NCBI RefSeq assembly: GCF_003710905.1
Contig: NZ_RHHV01000001.1
Span: forward strand, 1-64,000
Source: Brevibacillus parabrevis
GTDB taxonomy: Bacteria > Bacillota > Bacilli > Brevibacillales > Brevibacillaceae
Length of the DNA: 64,000 nt
Direction of reading: 5' to 3'
A program made the translations under genes and the position numbers. Each line of letters opens with the position of its first letter. Position 1 is the first letter of the stretch. This document shows, piece by piece, positions 34,219 through 42,470 of the stretch. The notes beneath the pieces were generated by a model. That model was not told the DNA's origin. It saw only the letters and a program-made list of their open reading frames with translations, and searched no databases.

Positions 34219-35112
34219 ATGAAATGGCTGAAAAATGCGCTTCACGACAAAGTCGCCATGGCATCGTTCACTTTTCTCGTGTTGATTGCGGCAGCCGGGA
34301 TTTTTGCCCCGTTTCTGGCTCCCCATGATCCAAAAGCTGTGCATATGGATATGCGCTTTGCTCCGGCTTCGTGGGAGTATCCGCTTGGCAATGATCAGTT
34401 GGGGCGATGCGTCTTGTCCCGGCTGATCTACGGCATCCGTCCCAGCTTGCTGTGGGTGCTCGCAGCGCTCGTGTTGTCTGTGGGCATCGGGGGAATCGTC
34501 GGTTTTGTGGCCGGATATTTCCGCGGGCGGCTGGACGCCGTTTTGATGCGGTTGTGCGATGTCATGCTGTCTTTTCCCGGGTATGTGATGACTTTGGCCA
34601 TCATCGGGATTATGGGAGTGGGCCTGGAAAATATTTTGATTGCGTTTGTCCTCTCCAAATGGCCCTGGTTTGCCAGGGTGATTCGCACCTCTGTGAGACA
34701 GTACGCAGAGGCGGATTATGTCCGGTTTGCCAAAGCGATCGGGATCAGCGACTGGCAAATCATGACGAGGCATATCGCTTTGGTGGCGACTCCCGACATC
34801 GCCGTGATTGCCAGCAGTTCCTTGGGGTCGATGATCTTGCAAATATCCGGGTTCTCGTTTCTGGGGCTGGGAATCCAGGCTCCGAACGCCGAGTGGGGCA
34901 TGATGCTGAGCGAAGCGCGGGAAGTCATGTTTTCCCGCCCGGAGCTGATGCTTGCCCCTGGTTTGGCGATCGTCCTGACGGTTTGCGCGGTCAACTTTTT
35001 GGCGGATGCGCTTCAGACAGCCCTGGACCCGAAGCTTGGGCGGAGCAGGCAAAAGCCGCAAGCGCTCGTTTCCGCCCTGGATACCGGAATCAGTGGAAAG
35101 AGCGGGAGGTGA
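34219..35112 (+). CDS. cntC: Metallophore ABC permease (CntC)
   Basis: DppC/OppC-type permease of 297 residues with N-terminal helix (VAMASFTFLVLIAAAGIFAPFLAPHDP), a PLGNDQLGR motif typical of the subfamily, and EAA loop EADYVRFAKAIGISDWQIMTRHI. It starts one base after the cntB stop, so the two are coupled, and ends 6 bp before cntD. Confidence 0.93.
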   Translation: MKWLKNALHDKVAMASFTFLVLIAAAGIFAPFLAPHDPKAVHMDMRFAPASWEYPLGNDQLGRCVLSRLIYGIRPSLLWVLAALVLSVGIGGIVGFVAGYFRGRLDAVLMRLCDVMLSFPGYVMTLAIIGIMGVGLENILIAFVLSKWPWFARVIRTSVRQYAEADYVRFAKAIGISDWQIMTRHIALVATPDIAVIASSSLGSMILQISGFSFLGLGIQAPNAEWGMMLSEAREVMFSRPELMLAPGLAIVLTVCAVNFLADALQTALDPKLGRSRQKPQALVSALDTGISGKSGR

Positions 35113-35118
35113 TTGCAC

Positions 35119-35940
35119 ATGGCTGTACTGGAAGTAGCGGATTTGCAAATTTGGGACAGCGGCACGAATCAATGCCTGGTCGCTGGCAGTTCTTTTCAGG
35201 TAAAAGCCGGGAGTTGTCTGGCGATTGTCGGGGAAAGCGGGAGCGGGAAGTCGCTGACCTGCAAGGCGATTATGCGGCTGAACGACAGCGGGCTTCGTCA
35301 GTCTGGAGAAATCCGGTTCAAAGGGGAGAACTTGCTGGCTCTCTCGGAAAAAGAGATGCGCCAAAAGCGCGGGAAACAGATTTGCCTGATTGTGCAAAAT
35401 GGGATGCGTGCCTTTGACCCTTCATGCGTAGTTGGGGTGCATCTGCTTGAGACGATTGCTACTCACTTTGACTGGGGGCGTGACGAGATAACGACCAGGC
35501 TGACAGCGGCCATGGAGAGCGTCATGCTGAGAAATCCGCGGGAGATCATGAACAAGTATCCCCACCAGTTGTCCGGAGGGATGCTGCAACGGATCATGAT
35601 TGCCCTGGCGCTTGTGCTTGCCCCTGATCTCATCATCGCCGATGAGCCGACGACAGCTCTCGACGCCGTCTCGGCCTTTGAAGTGGTAGAGCAGCTCATG
35701 GCTTTGCGTCAGAACACGGGCTGCGCGATGATTTTCGTCTCGCACGACTTGGGCGTCGTCAAAAAGATCGCGGATGAGGTGCTGGTCATGAAGGAAGGGG
35801 CAGTGGTCGAGAGCGGAGCGGCGCACCAGATCTTTTCCAAGGCGCGGCATGAGTATACGCGTTATCTCGTGTCCAACAAGCTTGCGCTCAGCCAGCGATT
35901 CAGCCAGGTGATGGGAGGCGTGGACGTTGCTGAAGGTTGA
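35119..35940 (+). CDS. cntD: Metallophore ABC ATPase (CntD)
   Basis: First of two ATPases energising uptake. The 273 residues carry Walker A GESGSGKS, Q-loop LIVQNGMRAFDP, signature LSGGMLQR, Walker B LIIADEPT and switch H in VSHDLGV, as in DppD-type proteins. The usual C-terminal iron-sulphur-like cysteine segment of OppD/DppD is short or absent here. The ATG at 35119 has GGGAGGTG 7 nt upstream. Its end overlaps cntF. Confidence 0.93.
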   Translation: MAVLEVADLQIWDSGTNQCLVAGSSFQVKAGSCLAIVGESGSGKSLTCKAIMRLNDSGLRQSGEIRFKGENLLALSEKEMRQKRGKQICLIVQNGMRAFDPSCVVGVHLLETIATHFDWGRDEITTRLTAAMESVMLRNPREIMNKYPHQLSGGMLQRIMIALALVLAPDLIIADEPTTALDAVSAFEVVEQLMALRQNTGCAMIFVSHDLGVVKKIADEVLVMKEGAVVESGAAHQIFSKARHEYTRYLVSNKLALSQRFSQVMGGVDVAEG

Positions 35941-36670
35941 AGGGGTAGCGAAAGCGTATAAAAAAGCAGGTCTTTTTTCCAGAGAAAGAGAGCAAGTGCT
36001 GGCGGATATCCATTTTGCCTGCGATTACGGAGAATGTCTGGGGATCATCGGGGAGAGCGGAAGCGGGAAGTCGACGCTGGGACGGCTCGTGCTGGGGATT
36101 GAGCAGCCGGATCGCGGAAGCATTTTGTTCGAGGGAGAGAGCGTGACGAAGCGCAGGGGCCGAGCCGGGAAAATCAGCGCTGTGTTCCAGGATTACACTT
36201 CTTCGATCAATCCGTTTTATACCGTCGAAGCGGCGATTATGGAGTCGTTGCGCTTGATCGGGATGGGAGGGCAGGAGGCAAGTGACAAGCTCGACTTTTT
36301 GCTGGATCAGGTCGGGCTTGATCGCTCCTATCGCCAAAAGCATCCGCATGAGCTGTCCGGGGGCGAAGTGCAGCGAGTGTGCATCGCAAGGGCTGTCGCG
36401 ACAAATCCCACGTGCATCGTCCTGGACGAAGCGATCAGTTCGTTGGACGGTTCCGTGCAAATGCAGGTGCTGCAATTGTTGAAGCAGCTCGGGCAGACAT
36501 ACCGCATGAGCTACCTGTTTATTACGCACGATTTGCAGGCGGCGGCTTATTTATGCGACCGGGTGATGATCGTACATCGCGGACGAGTGGTAGAGACGGT
36601 CGCGGTCGAGCAACTGAAAGACGTACAGTCTGCCTATGCCAGAAAGCTGTTGGGCATGGTCATGCTGTAA
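35927..36670 (+). CDS. cntF: Metallophore ABC ATPase (CntF)
   Basis: Second ATPase, 247 residues, DppF-type: Walker A GESGSGKST, Q-loop VFQDYTSSINP, signature LSGGEVQR, Walker B IVLDEAISSLD, switch H in ITHDLQA. The TTG at 35927 is chosen because GGGAGG sits 8 nt upstream inside cntD and no ATG or GTG is in frame there. This 14-bp overlap couples it to cntD. It is shorter than the usual 270-320 residues because the C-terminal extension is missing. Confidence 0.92.
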   Translation: MLKVEGVAKAYKKAGLFSREREQVLADIHFACDYGECLGIIGESGSGKSTLGRLVLGIEQPDRGSILFEGESVTKRRGRAGKISAVFQDYTSSINPFYTVEAAIMESLRLIGMGGQEASDKLDFLLDQVGLDRSYRQKHPHELSGGEVQRVCIARAVATNPTCIVLDEAISSLDGSVQMQVLQLLKQLGQTYRMSYLFITHDLQAAAYLCDRVMIVHRGRVVETVAVEQLKDVQSAYARKLLGMVML

Positions 36671-36703
36671 TGTAACGACGACAGACAAGGAGGGAGAGCT
36701 GTT

Positions 36704-37915
36704 GTGAAGGGAGCGTTGGCCTGGCCTTTTTTGCGGTTGTATGTTTTGACTCTTTTCTATTTTAGCGCCAACTCCATACTGAATGTGATCATTCCGCTGC
36801 AAGGCTCATCGCTGGGGGCTTCCAATACGACCATCGGGATAGTCATGGGGGCGTATTTGTTTACGACAATGCTGCTGCGCCCGTGGGCTGGTCACATTAT
36901 TCAAAAGCGCGGGCCGATCAAGGTGCTCCGCACGATTTTGATCCTGAACGGGGCGGCGTTGATCCTGTACACGTTTACCGGACTGGAAGGGTATTTTGTC
37001 GCTCGCATGCTGCAAGGGGTGTGCACGGCCTTTTTCTCCATGGCTTTGCAGCTCGGCATTATTGATGCCCTGCCGGAAAAAGAACGCTCCCAAGGGATAT
37101 CGATGTACTCGTTGTGCGCGTATTTGCCAGGGATCGTCGGGCCGCTTTTGGCTTTGGGCATCTGGCAGCCCGGGGAGATGGGCAGCTTTGCCGTCACGAT
37201 GATCGCGATTGCGATTTTGACGGGTGTGGTCGGGTTCACCGCCAAAATCGACGATCCAAGCGATGGGCAAGCCGGGGCTGGCGGGCAAGGACAGGCGAAT
37301 GCGAATGGAAAAGCGGAAACCTTTTCGGCGTTCGGCCCATTTTTCAAAAATCCGCACTTGCTCGCATGCAGTGTGCTGATGCTGACATCCTCGCTTGTAT
37401 TCGGGGCGGTGACTGCTTTTATTCCGTTGTACGCACTGCAAATTGCCGGCGGTCATGCGGGAGTTTTCCTGATGCTGCAGGCGGGAACGGTCGTTTTGGC
37501 GCGGTTTGTTTTGCGAAAAAAAATTCCTTCCGATGGCAAATGGCGCGCTTCTTTTATTATGGGAGTGATGCTTATACTCGCTGTCGCGGCACAGAGTGTG
37601 AGCTTGTCCGCTGCGGGCGGGTTTGTCTTCTTTTACGTAGGGGCTGTGTTGATGGGAATCGCGCAGGCGCTGCTCTATCCGACATTGACCACGTATTTGA
37701 CCTTTGTTTTGCCGCAGGCAAGCCGCAATGTCCTGATCGGTTTGTTTATCGCCACAGCCGATCTCGGTGTTTCGCTCGGCGGGATTATCATGGGGCCAGT
37801 CGCGGATTTGTCTTCGTATTCGTTCATGTATATGCTGTGCGCTTTGCTGGGAGTGGCTATGACCTTGTTTGCCTATGAGCGGCGCAAAGCGCTGACAGAG
37901 GCGAAGGCGGCGTAG
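36704..37915 (+). CDS. cntE: Metallophore exporter, MFS (CntE)
   Basis: Twelve-helix major facilitator of 403 residues that should export the apo-metallophore. Visible are the N-terminal FSANSILNVIIPLQGSSLGASNTTIGIVMG, motif A-like RPWAGHIIQKRGPIKVLR, and a charged, Gly/Ala-rich central loop (near 185-205). GTG start with AAGGAGGGAGAG upstream. Last gene of the operon; the order K-L-M-A-B-C-D-F-E equals that of S. aureus. A bidirectional terminator follows. Confidence 0.9.
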   Translation: MKGALAWPFLRLYVLTLFYFSANSILNVIIPLQGSSLGASNTTIGIVMGAYLFTTMLLRPWAGHIIQKRGPIKVLRTILILNGAALILYTFTGLEGYFVARMLQGVCTAFFSMALQLGIIDALPEKERSQGISMYSLCAYLPGIVGPLLALGIWQPGEMGSFAVTMIAIAILTGVVGFTAKIDDPSDGQAGAGGQGQANANGKAETFSAFGPFFKNPHLLACSVLMLTSSLVFGAVTAFIPLYALQIAGGHAGVFLMLQAGTVVLARFVLRKKIPSDGKWRASFIMGVMLILAVAAQSVSLSAAGGFVFFYVGAVLMGIAQALLYPTLTTYLTFVLPQASRNVLIGLFIATADLGVSLGGIIMGPVADLSSYSFMYMLCALLGVAMTLFAYERRKALTEAKAA

Positions 37916-37925
37916 AAAAGAAAAA

Positions 37926-37965
37926 GGAGCGGAAGGCCGGAGTGTAGCCAGCCTGTCCGCTCTTT
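37926..37965. terminator. Terminator after cnt operon, shared with bdhA
   Basis: GGAGCGGAAGGCCGG-type 5' arm and its imperfect complement ending TGTCCGCTCTTTG. The minus strand has CTCCTTTTTC, so it also ends bdhA transcription. Confidence 0.7.
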
Positions 37966-37991
37966 GTTTTGTGAGAGGGATTCATGATATT

Positions 37992-38003
37992 GGAATCGTT
38001 TTC
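37992..38003. promoter_or_regulatory. LacI-type operator-like site downstream of bdhA
   Basis: GGAATCGTTTTC, the exact reverse complement of GAAAACGATTCC found at 39356-39367 before the lacI-family gene. It touches the end of bdhA. A looping or auxiliary operator is possible. Confidence 0.4.
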
Positions 38004-38005
38004 GG

Positions 38006-39058
38006 TTACGCTTTTGGACTGACGAGGATTTTCACCTGATTTTTCTCTTTCAGGAGCGCTTCGAAGCCGTGATCGACGATTTCGTCCAGCTTGATGCGTT
38101 GGGTAACGAGCTTGTCCGCCGGGAAGAAGCCTTTTTCCATCAGGCTGATTACGGCCGGGAATACGTCGCGGTAGCCGATGATGCCAGTCATGGAGCGTTC
38201 TTTCATGACGATGTTGTTCGGCTTGATCGACGCTTCGCGTTCAAAGATGCTGACGATCATGATTTGTCCGGCGATTTTCGTAGACTCGATCGCTTGGGTG
38301 AGAACTGGTGGCACGCCTGTTACTTCGAAGGCAATGTCAGCCCCGCCGTTGGTGCGGTTGTGAATTTCCTGAACCACGTCGTATTCTTGTGGGTCGAGGA
38401 CGATTGCGCCCAGCTCTGCTGCCTTGCTTTTGCGCTCAGGAGACAGCTCGACAGCGTAAATTTCTGCTGCGCCTGCCGCTTTCAACGCTTCGATCACGAG
38501 CAATCCGATTGGTCCGGCACCGAAGACGACTGCTTTGTCTCCTGCTTTCAGTTGGCTGGAACGCACAGCGTAAAGAGCTACAGCAGATGGCTCGACCAGT
38601 GCGCCTTGCTCATAGGAGAGGCTGTCCGGGATTTTGTGAACCATGTGTTCGTCGCAAGCAACGTATTCCGAGAAGCCGCCACCGCCGCCAGCGAGGCCGA
38701 GGAAGCCCATTTTGCTGCACAGGTTGTATTTGCCCTGGTTGCAAGCCGCGCAAGTGCCGCACGCGAAAACAGGTTCAACAACGACGCGGTCGCCAACCTT
38801 GATATTTTGTACGCCTTCACCGATCTCGACAACTTGTCCGGAAAATTCATGTCCCATGACAATTGGCGCTTTTTCGCCAGTGAGCGGGTGAGCGGTTCCT
38901 TCCGGGATGAAGATTGGTCCAGCTACGTATTCATGCAGGTCGCTTCCGCAAATGCCGCACCATTCCACTCTGATTTTTACCTGTCCTTTGCGAGGTTCAG
39001 GTTGTTCGATTGTTTCCAGACGGAGGTCCTTTAAACCATGCCAGCGTAACGCTTTCAT
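38006..39058 (-). CDS. bdhA: Zinc-dependent 2,3-butanediol dehydrogenase family protein
   Basis: Medium-chain dehydrogenase of 350 residues interconverting 2,3-butanediol and acetoin with NAD(H), by family. It has the catalytic zinc ligand region WCGICGSDLHEY, GHEFSGQVVEIG, the structural zinc cysteines CGTCAACNQGKYNLC, and the Rossmann motif GAGPIGLL. The inserted PIFIPEGTAHPLTGEKAPIVMGHE is typical of the BdhA/YdjL branch. SD AAGGAG is about 11 nt upstream. A LacI-type regulator is divergent, with operator-like sites on both sides. Sorbitol or threonine dehydrogenase activity cannot be excluded. Confidence 0.88.
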   Translation of the reverse strand: MKALRWHGLKDLRLETIEQPEPRKGQVKIRVEWCGICGSDLHEYVAGPIFIPEGTAHPLTGEKAPIVMGHEFSGQVVEIGEGVQNIKVGDRVVVEPVFACGTCAACNQGKYNLCSKMGFLGLAGGGGGFSEYVACDEHMVHKIPDSLSYEQGALVEPSAVALYAVRSSQLKAGDKAVVFGAGPIGLLVIEALKAAGAAEIYAVELSPERKSKAAELGAIVLDPQEYDVVQEIHNRTNGGADIAFEVTGVPPVLTQAIESTKIAGQIMIVSIFEREASIKPNNIVMKERSMTGIIGYRDVFPAVISLMEKGFFPADKLVTQRIKLDEIVDHGFEALLKEKNQVKILVSPKA

Positions 39059-39119
39059 AAATGGTCAGCTCCTTGTAGGTGGATAAAATATATGATGATC
39101 GGAATCAGTAATTAAAACA

Positions 39120-39168
39120 GGAAACGTTTCCGAAAAATAATATGTCATAACTTTGACATATTGTCAAA
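39120..39168 (-). promoter_or_regulatory. bdhA promoter with nested palindromes
   Basis: Minus strand: TTGACA (39162-39167), 17-bp spacer, CATATT (39139-39144). Three symmetric sites overlap it: GGAAACGTTTCC (39120-39131) at the start point, ATATGTCA-N6-TGACATAT (39140-39161) across the spacer and -10, and TTTGACA-TAT-TGTCAAA (39152-39168) at the -35. The first suits a LacI-family protein; the second has the geometry of CRP/FNR-family sites. Confidence 0.75.
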
Positions 39169-39311
39169 CTGTAATATCGAGTGAAAATCGTGCGACTGAT
39201 TGTTGAGTGGGAAATCGAGCGAATGTTTTTGGTTTGGCTGAAAATATCCGTTGTTGCATGCGTGAAGGCTCTGACCGGGCGTGGCGTTTGCATTACCGCC
39301 AGAGCCGCGTG

Positions 39312-39367
39312 TGATATAATAACGATAATAAAAGCGGCAGATTCGTAAGAAAGCAGAAAACGATTCC
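39312..39367 (+). promoter_or_regulatory. lacI-family gene promoter and operator
   Basis: Extended -10 TG-A-TATAAT (39312-39320) without a clear -35. GAAAACGATTCC at 39356-39367 resembles GGAAACGTTTCC (10 of 12 positions) and lies between promoter and start codon, suggesting autoregulation. Confidence 0.6.
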
Positions 39368-39390
39368 AAGCAGGAAAGGAAAGCATTGCA

Positions 39391-40434
39391 TTGGATACCA
39401 ATCATAAAGTGACGATTGAAGACGTGGCGAAAAAAGCAGGGGTAGGAATTGCTACTGTGTCGCGAGCGATCAATGACAGCGAAGGGATCAGCCCGAAGAC
39501 GAAAGCGCTGGTTCTCCAGGTGATTGAGGAACTCGGATTTACCCCGAACACTTCTGCGCAGAGCCTGAAAGTACGCCAGACGTATCAGATCGCGCTGGCT
39601 GTGCCGGACATTCGCAACGCGATTATCCCGGACATTGCCTGGTCTGTGGAGCAAGCGGCGAAGCAGCACGGCTATCGCGTCGTGCAAATCAACACGTCAG
39701 GCAATGCGCGGACCGAGCTGGAGACTGTCCGCGAGGTGAAAAAGCTGCACGTGGACGGGCTGATCATCATGCCGCTCGCCTACCCGAAAACGCTTGTTCC
39801 GCTGATCAACAAGGCGAGCGTCCCGGTTTCGATTATCAACTACGGGAAAAGGCTTGAAGAAAACGTGAAGGCCGACGTCGTCAGCATGGCTCGCCAGGAG
39901 GGGCGGCTTGTCATGGAGCATCTGATCAAAATCGGGCGGACGCGGATTGCTTACGCCGGGGCGCCTAAAGACAAGATCGAGGAACGCTACTTTGCGTACG
40001 AAGGATCGCTCAGTCACGTCGATCCTTCGCTGGTGTATTTCGGCGAGGACTTCTCCTTTGAGACTGGCCGCCGGGCCGCTGACTATTTTTTCAGCCTGAA
40101 AAACATGCCGGACGCCATCTACGCGGTCAACGACATGGTGGCGATTGGGATCGTGAATCGCTTCAAAGAGCTGGGCGTTCGCGTTCCGGAAGATGTGGCG
40201 ATCGTGGGGATCGACAACAATGTCTGGACGACGATCACGACTCCGCAGATCAGTTCTGTGTCCATCATGGGGGAGGAAGTGGCACGGCTGGCTACCGAGC
40301 TGCTTTTGAAACGGATTCGCGAAAACGGTTCCGGTGCATATGAGCGGGTACAGTTTGAACCGAGGCTCATTGTCAGGGAATCAAGCGTGGCGATGATTCG
40401 CAAGTCGCCGATGGATAACGAGCTGCCAAGATGA
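39391..40434 (+). CDS. LacI-family transcriptional regulator
   Basis: A 347-residue regulator: N-terminal HTH KVTIEDVAKKAGVGIATVSRAIND, hinge helix PNTSAQSLKVRQT, then a periplasmic-binding-like effector domain (about 60-340) with the usual PEDVAIVGIDNN segment. Translation starts at TTG 39391, preceded by AGGAAAGGAAAG; no ATG fits. It is divergent from bdhA and probably represses bdhA and itself. The inducer is unknown. Confidence 0.9.
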   Translation: MDTNHKVTIEDVAKKAGVGIATVSRAINDSEGISPKTKALVLQVIEELGFTPNTSAQSLKVRQTYQIALAVPDIRNAIIPDIAWSVEQAAKQHGYRVVQINTSGNARTELETVREVKKLHVDGLIIMPLAYPKTLVPLINKASVPVSIINYGKRLEENVKADVVSMARQEGRLVMEHLIKIGRTRIAYAGAPKDKIEERYFAYEGSLSHVDPSLVYFGEDFSFETGRRAADYFFSLKNMPDAIYAVNDMVAIGIVNRFKELGVRVPEDVAIVGIDNNVWTTITTPQISSVSIMGEEVARLATELLLKRIRENGSGAYERVQFEPRLIVRESSVAMIRKSPMDNELPR

Positions 40435-40437
40435 AGG

Positions 40438-40490
40438 AAGCCGAGAGCTGGACAGGAAGGAATTGCTCCTGCGATCTCTCGGCTTTTTTT
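40438..40490 (+). terminator. Terminator after lacI-family gene
   Basis: AGCCGAGAG and CTCTCGGCT arms closing an inner CAGGA/TCCTG stem, followed by seven T. Confidence 0.88.
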
Positions 40491-40507
40491 ATTGGGGAAA
40501 AGCCGAT

Positions 40508-41113
40508 TTATTTCAGCGGCTCTTTTGTCAGCAACAGACCGTTCAATAAAGCGGTGAGGCTTTGCAACGCTTTGGACAAATCCGCTTCCGGCGCGTCGGA
40601 GTTGGCGAGCCAAAAGGCAGTATCAGCCAGGCCGCCGTTCAACAGCCGGGCAAGCGCTTCGTGGTCTGTTTTGACAATCATGCCATCTTCCATCAACTGG
40701 CGGAGCGTTTCCGCCATCGTCGCCAGGCATTGGGACTGGGAGGATTGCCAGTAGGCATTGCCCAGGATGGAAGGTGCGTCCCGCAGGACAATGCGCTGAA
40801 TCTCCGGCTCAAGCGCCATGGCGAGATAAGCGCGGCAACGGCAGACAAAGCCTTCCCATGCATTTTCCGCTTCTGTGGAGATGGTGGCGAGCTTTTCGTC
40901 CATTTCTGCGTCGATTTGCTTGACCACTTCTGCGAGCAGACCTTTTTTGTCTCCGAAATGATGGTAAAGCGCTCCGCGGGTAAGTCCGACAGAGGCTGTG
41001 AGATCGTCCATGGATGTGTCCGCATATCCGATTGTGCCAAAGGCTTGTCTGGCTGCACTTACCAGCTTGGCGCGGGTTTCTGTTAGCATTTCTTGGCGTG
41101 TCTTGCGGGTCAT
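40508..41113 (-). CDS. TetR-family repressor
   Basis: A 201-residue regulator with N-terminal HTH (KLVSAARQAFGTIGYADTSMDDLTASVGLTRGALYHHFGDKKGLLAEVV) and a C-terminal ligand domain of TetR_C type. The ATG at 41113 follows AGGAGGAGTCCC; the longer frame would pass through the operators. It is divergent from an MFS exporter, and two 17-bp palindromes in the shared promoter region are its probable binding sites. It probably responds to a compound exported by that transporter. Confidence 0.92.
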   Translation of the reverse strand: MTRKTRQEMLTETRAKLVSAARQAFGTIGYADTSMDDLTASVGLTRGALYHHFGDKKGLLAEVVKQIDAEMDEKLATISTEAENAWEGFVCRCRAYLAMALEPEIQRIVLRDAPSILGNAYWQSSQSQCLATMAETLRQLMEDGMIVKTDHEALARLLNGGLADTAFWLANSDAPEADLSKALQSLTALLNGLLLTKEPLK

Positions 41114-41142
41114 GGGACTCCTCCTGTTTGATTGGTATGGAT

Positions 41143-41194
41143 TGACATACGTCGCGTATGTTTTTATGATATTGGCATACGGGACGTATGTCAA
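41143..41194. promoter_or_regulatory. Interlocked divergent promoters with two TetR operators
   Basis: Rightward promoter TTGACA (41143-41148)-N16-TATGAT (41165-41170). Leftward promoter TTGACA (41189-41194)-N17-TATCAT (41166-41171), so the two -10 boxes share five base pairs. ACATACG-N3-CGTATGT at 41145-41161 is perfect and recurs at 41175-41191 with one change, 30 bp apart, covering both -35 boxes. Confidence 0.9.
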
Positions 41195-41243
41195 CTTGAA
41201 AGGACGGTCGTGACAAGTCATCCTACATTTACGGAGGTGCATC

Positions 41244-42470
41244 ATGTTTCGCTCATACCGTGAGATATTTCAAACTCCTGGAACGAAGGGGTTTTCTGCG
41301 GCTGGCTTTATTGCCAGAATGCCGATTTCCATGATGGGGATCGGAATCGTTACCATGCTGTCTCAGCTGCGAGGCGAGTATTGGCTGGCAGGTGCTGTGG
41401 CAGCGACGTTTGCCTTGGCATCTGCGCTCTTGGCTCCCCATATCTCGCGGCTGGCTGACAGGCTGGGGCAATCCCGCGTGCTGCTGCCTGCTGCGGGGAT
41501 CAGCGTAACCGCTGCTGCTATTTTGCTTTTATGCACAAGGCTCGGGGCGCCGGACTGGACGCTGTTTTTGGCAGCGCTGTTCGCCGGGGGAATGCCGAAC
41601 ATGGCAGCGATGGTGCGCGCTCGCTGGGCTGCGATTTTGGGCGGCTCCCCCAAGCTGCACACCGCGTTTTCTTTTGAATCGGTGGTGGATGAGATTTGCT
41701 TTATTGTCGGACCGATCGTTTCCGTAAGCTTGAGTGTGGCAGTCTTTCCCGAAGCGGGGCCGCTGTTGTCTTGCCTTTTCTTGCTGACAGGAGTGGTGCT
41801 GTTTACGCTGCAAAAGGGTACAGAGCCAAAAGTGCGCCCTATTGATCCTGAGGAAAAAGGGAGCGTCATCAAGCTCGGCTCCTTGCAGGCACTGGTGTTT
41901 ACGCTCGCAGCCATGGGTGTCATTTTTGGCGCGGTGGATGTCGTCACGGTAGCTTTTGCCGAGGAACAGGGCAACAAAGTCGCTGCGAGCATCGTGTTGT
42001 CGATATACGCAGTCGGCTCGTGCCTGGCTGGGCTTGTGTACGGTACGCTCAGTCTGAAAGCGCCTTTGCACCGACAATTTTTACAGGCAGTCGCGCTGTG
42101 CATGGTCATGATGCTGCCGCTGTTTTTGGTGAGCAACCTCTTCTCCCTCGCCATCGTCGTGTTCTTCGCTGGCCTGTCAGTGGCGCCAACGATGATTGTG
42201 ACGATGGGGCTGGTAGAAAAAATTGTCCCGCGATCGATGGTGACAGAAGGCATGACATGGGCCATTACAGGCTTGGGGATTGGCGTGGCGTTCGGCTCTG
42301 CGGCAGCGGGCTGGGTGATCGACGGGTTCGGTTCTCACGCAGGCTTCATGGTGGCGATTGTGGCGGGAGTTTTGGCCATGCTGATCGCGGGATTGGGTTA
42401 TCGTTCGTTGCGCTCGGCGCATATTCGCGCCATCTCGCGCGCGGAGGAAGCAGCTGTGAAGCATGGGTAA
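41244..42470 (+). CDS. MFS exporter
   Basis: Twelve-helix major facilitator of 408 residues. Recognisable features are SRLADRLGQSRVLL (motif A) after TM2 and a central loop FTLQKGTEPKVRPIDPEEKGS. It resembles small efflux proteins of the YbcL/AraJ-like branch; the substrate is unknown. GGAGG is 6 nt upstream of the ATG. Repression by the divergent TetR protein is predicted from the shared operator region. Confidence 0.88.
   Translation: MFRSYREIFQTPGTKGFSAAGFIARMPISMMGIGIVTMLSQLRGEYWLAGAVAATFALASALLAPHISRLADRLGQSRVLLPAAGISVTAAAILLLCTRLGAPDWTLFLAALFAGGMPNMAAMVRARWAAILGGSPKLHTAFSFESVVDEICFIVGPIVSVSLSVAVFPEAGPLLSCLFLLTGVVLFTLQKGTEPKVRPIDPEEKGSVIKLGSLQALVFTLAAMGVIFGAVDVVTVAFAEEQGNKVAASIVLSIYAVGSCLAGLVYGTLSLKAPLHRQFLQAVALCMVMMLPLFLVSNLFSLAIVVFFAGLSVAPTMIVTMGLVEKIVPRSMVTEGMTWAITGLGIGVAFGSAAAGWVIDGFGSHAGFMVAIVAGVLAMLIAGLGYRSLRSAHIRAISRAEEAAVKHG

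Noticed and set aside
34156..35397. 413-codon open frame antisense to cntC/cntD
   Set aside because: Low-complexity Gln/His/Arg-rich translation opposite two well-supported genes.
39120..39131. GGAAACGTTTCC as a CcpA cre site
   Set aside because: It fails the outer positions of the cre consensus, and the related GAAAACGATTCC copies point instead to the adjacent LacI-type regulator.
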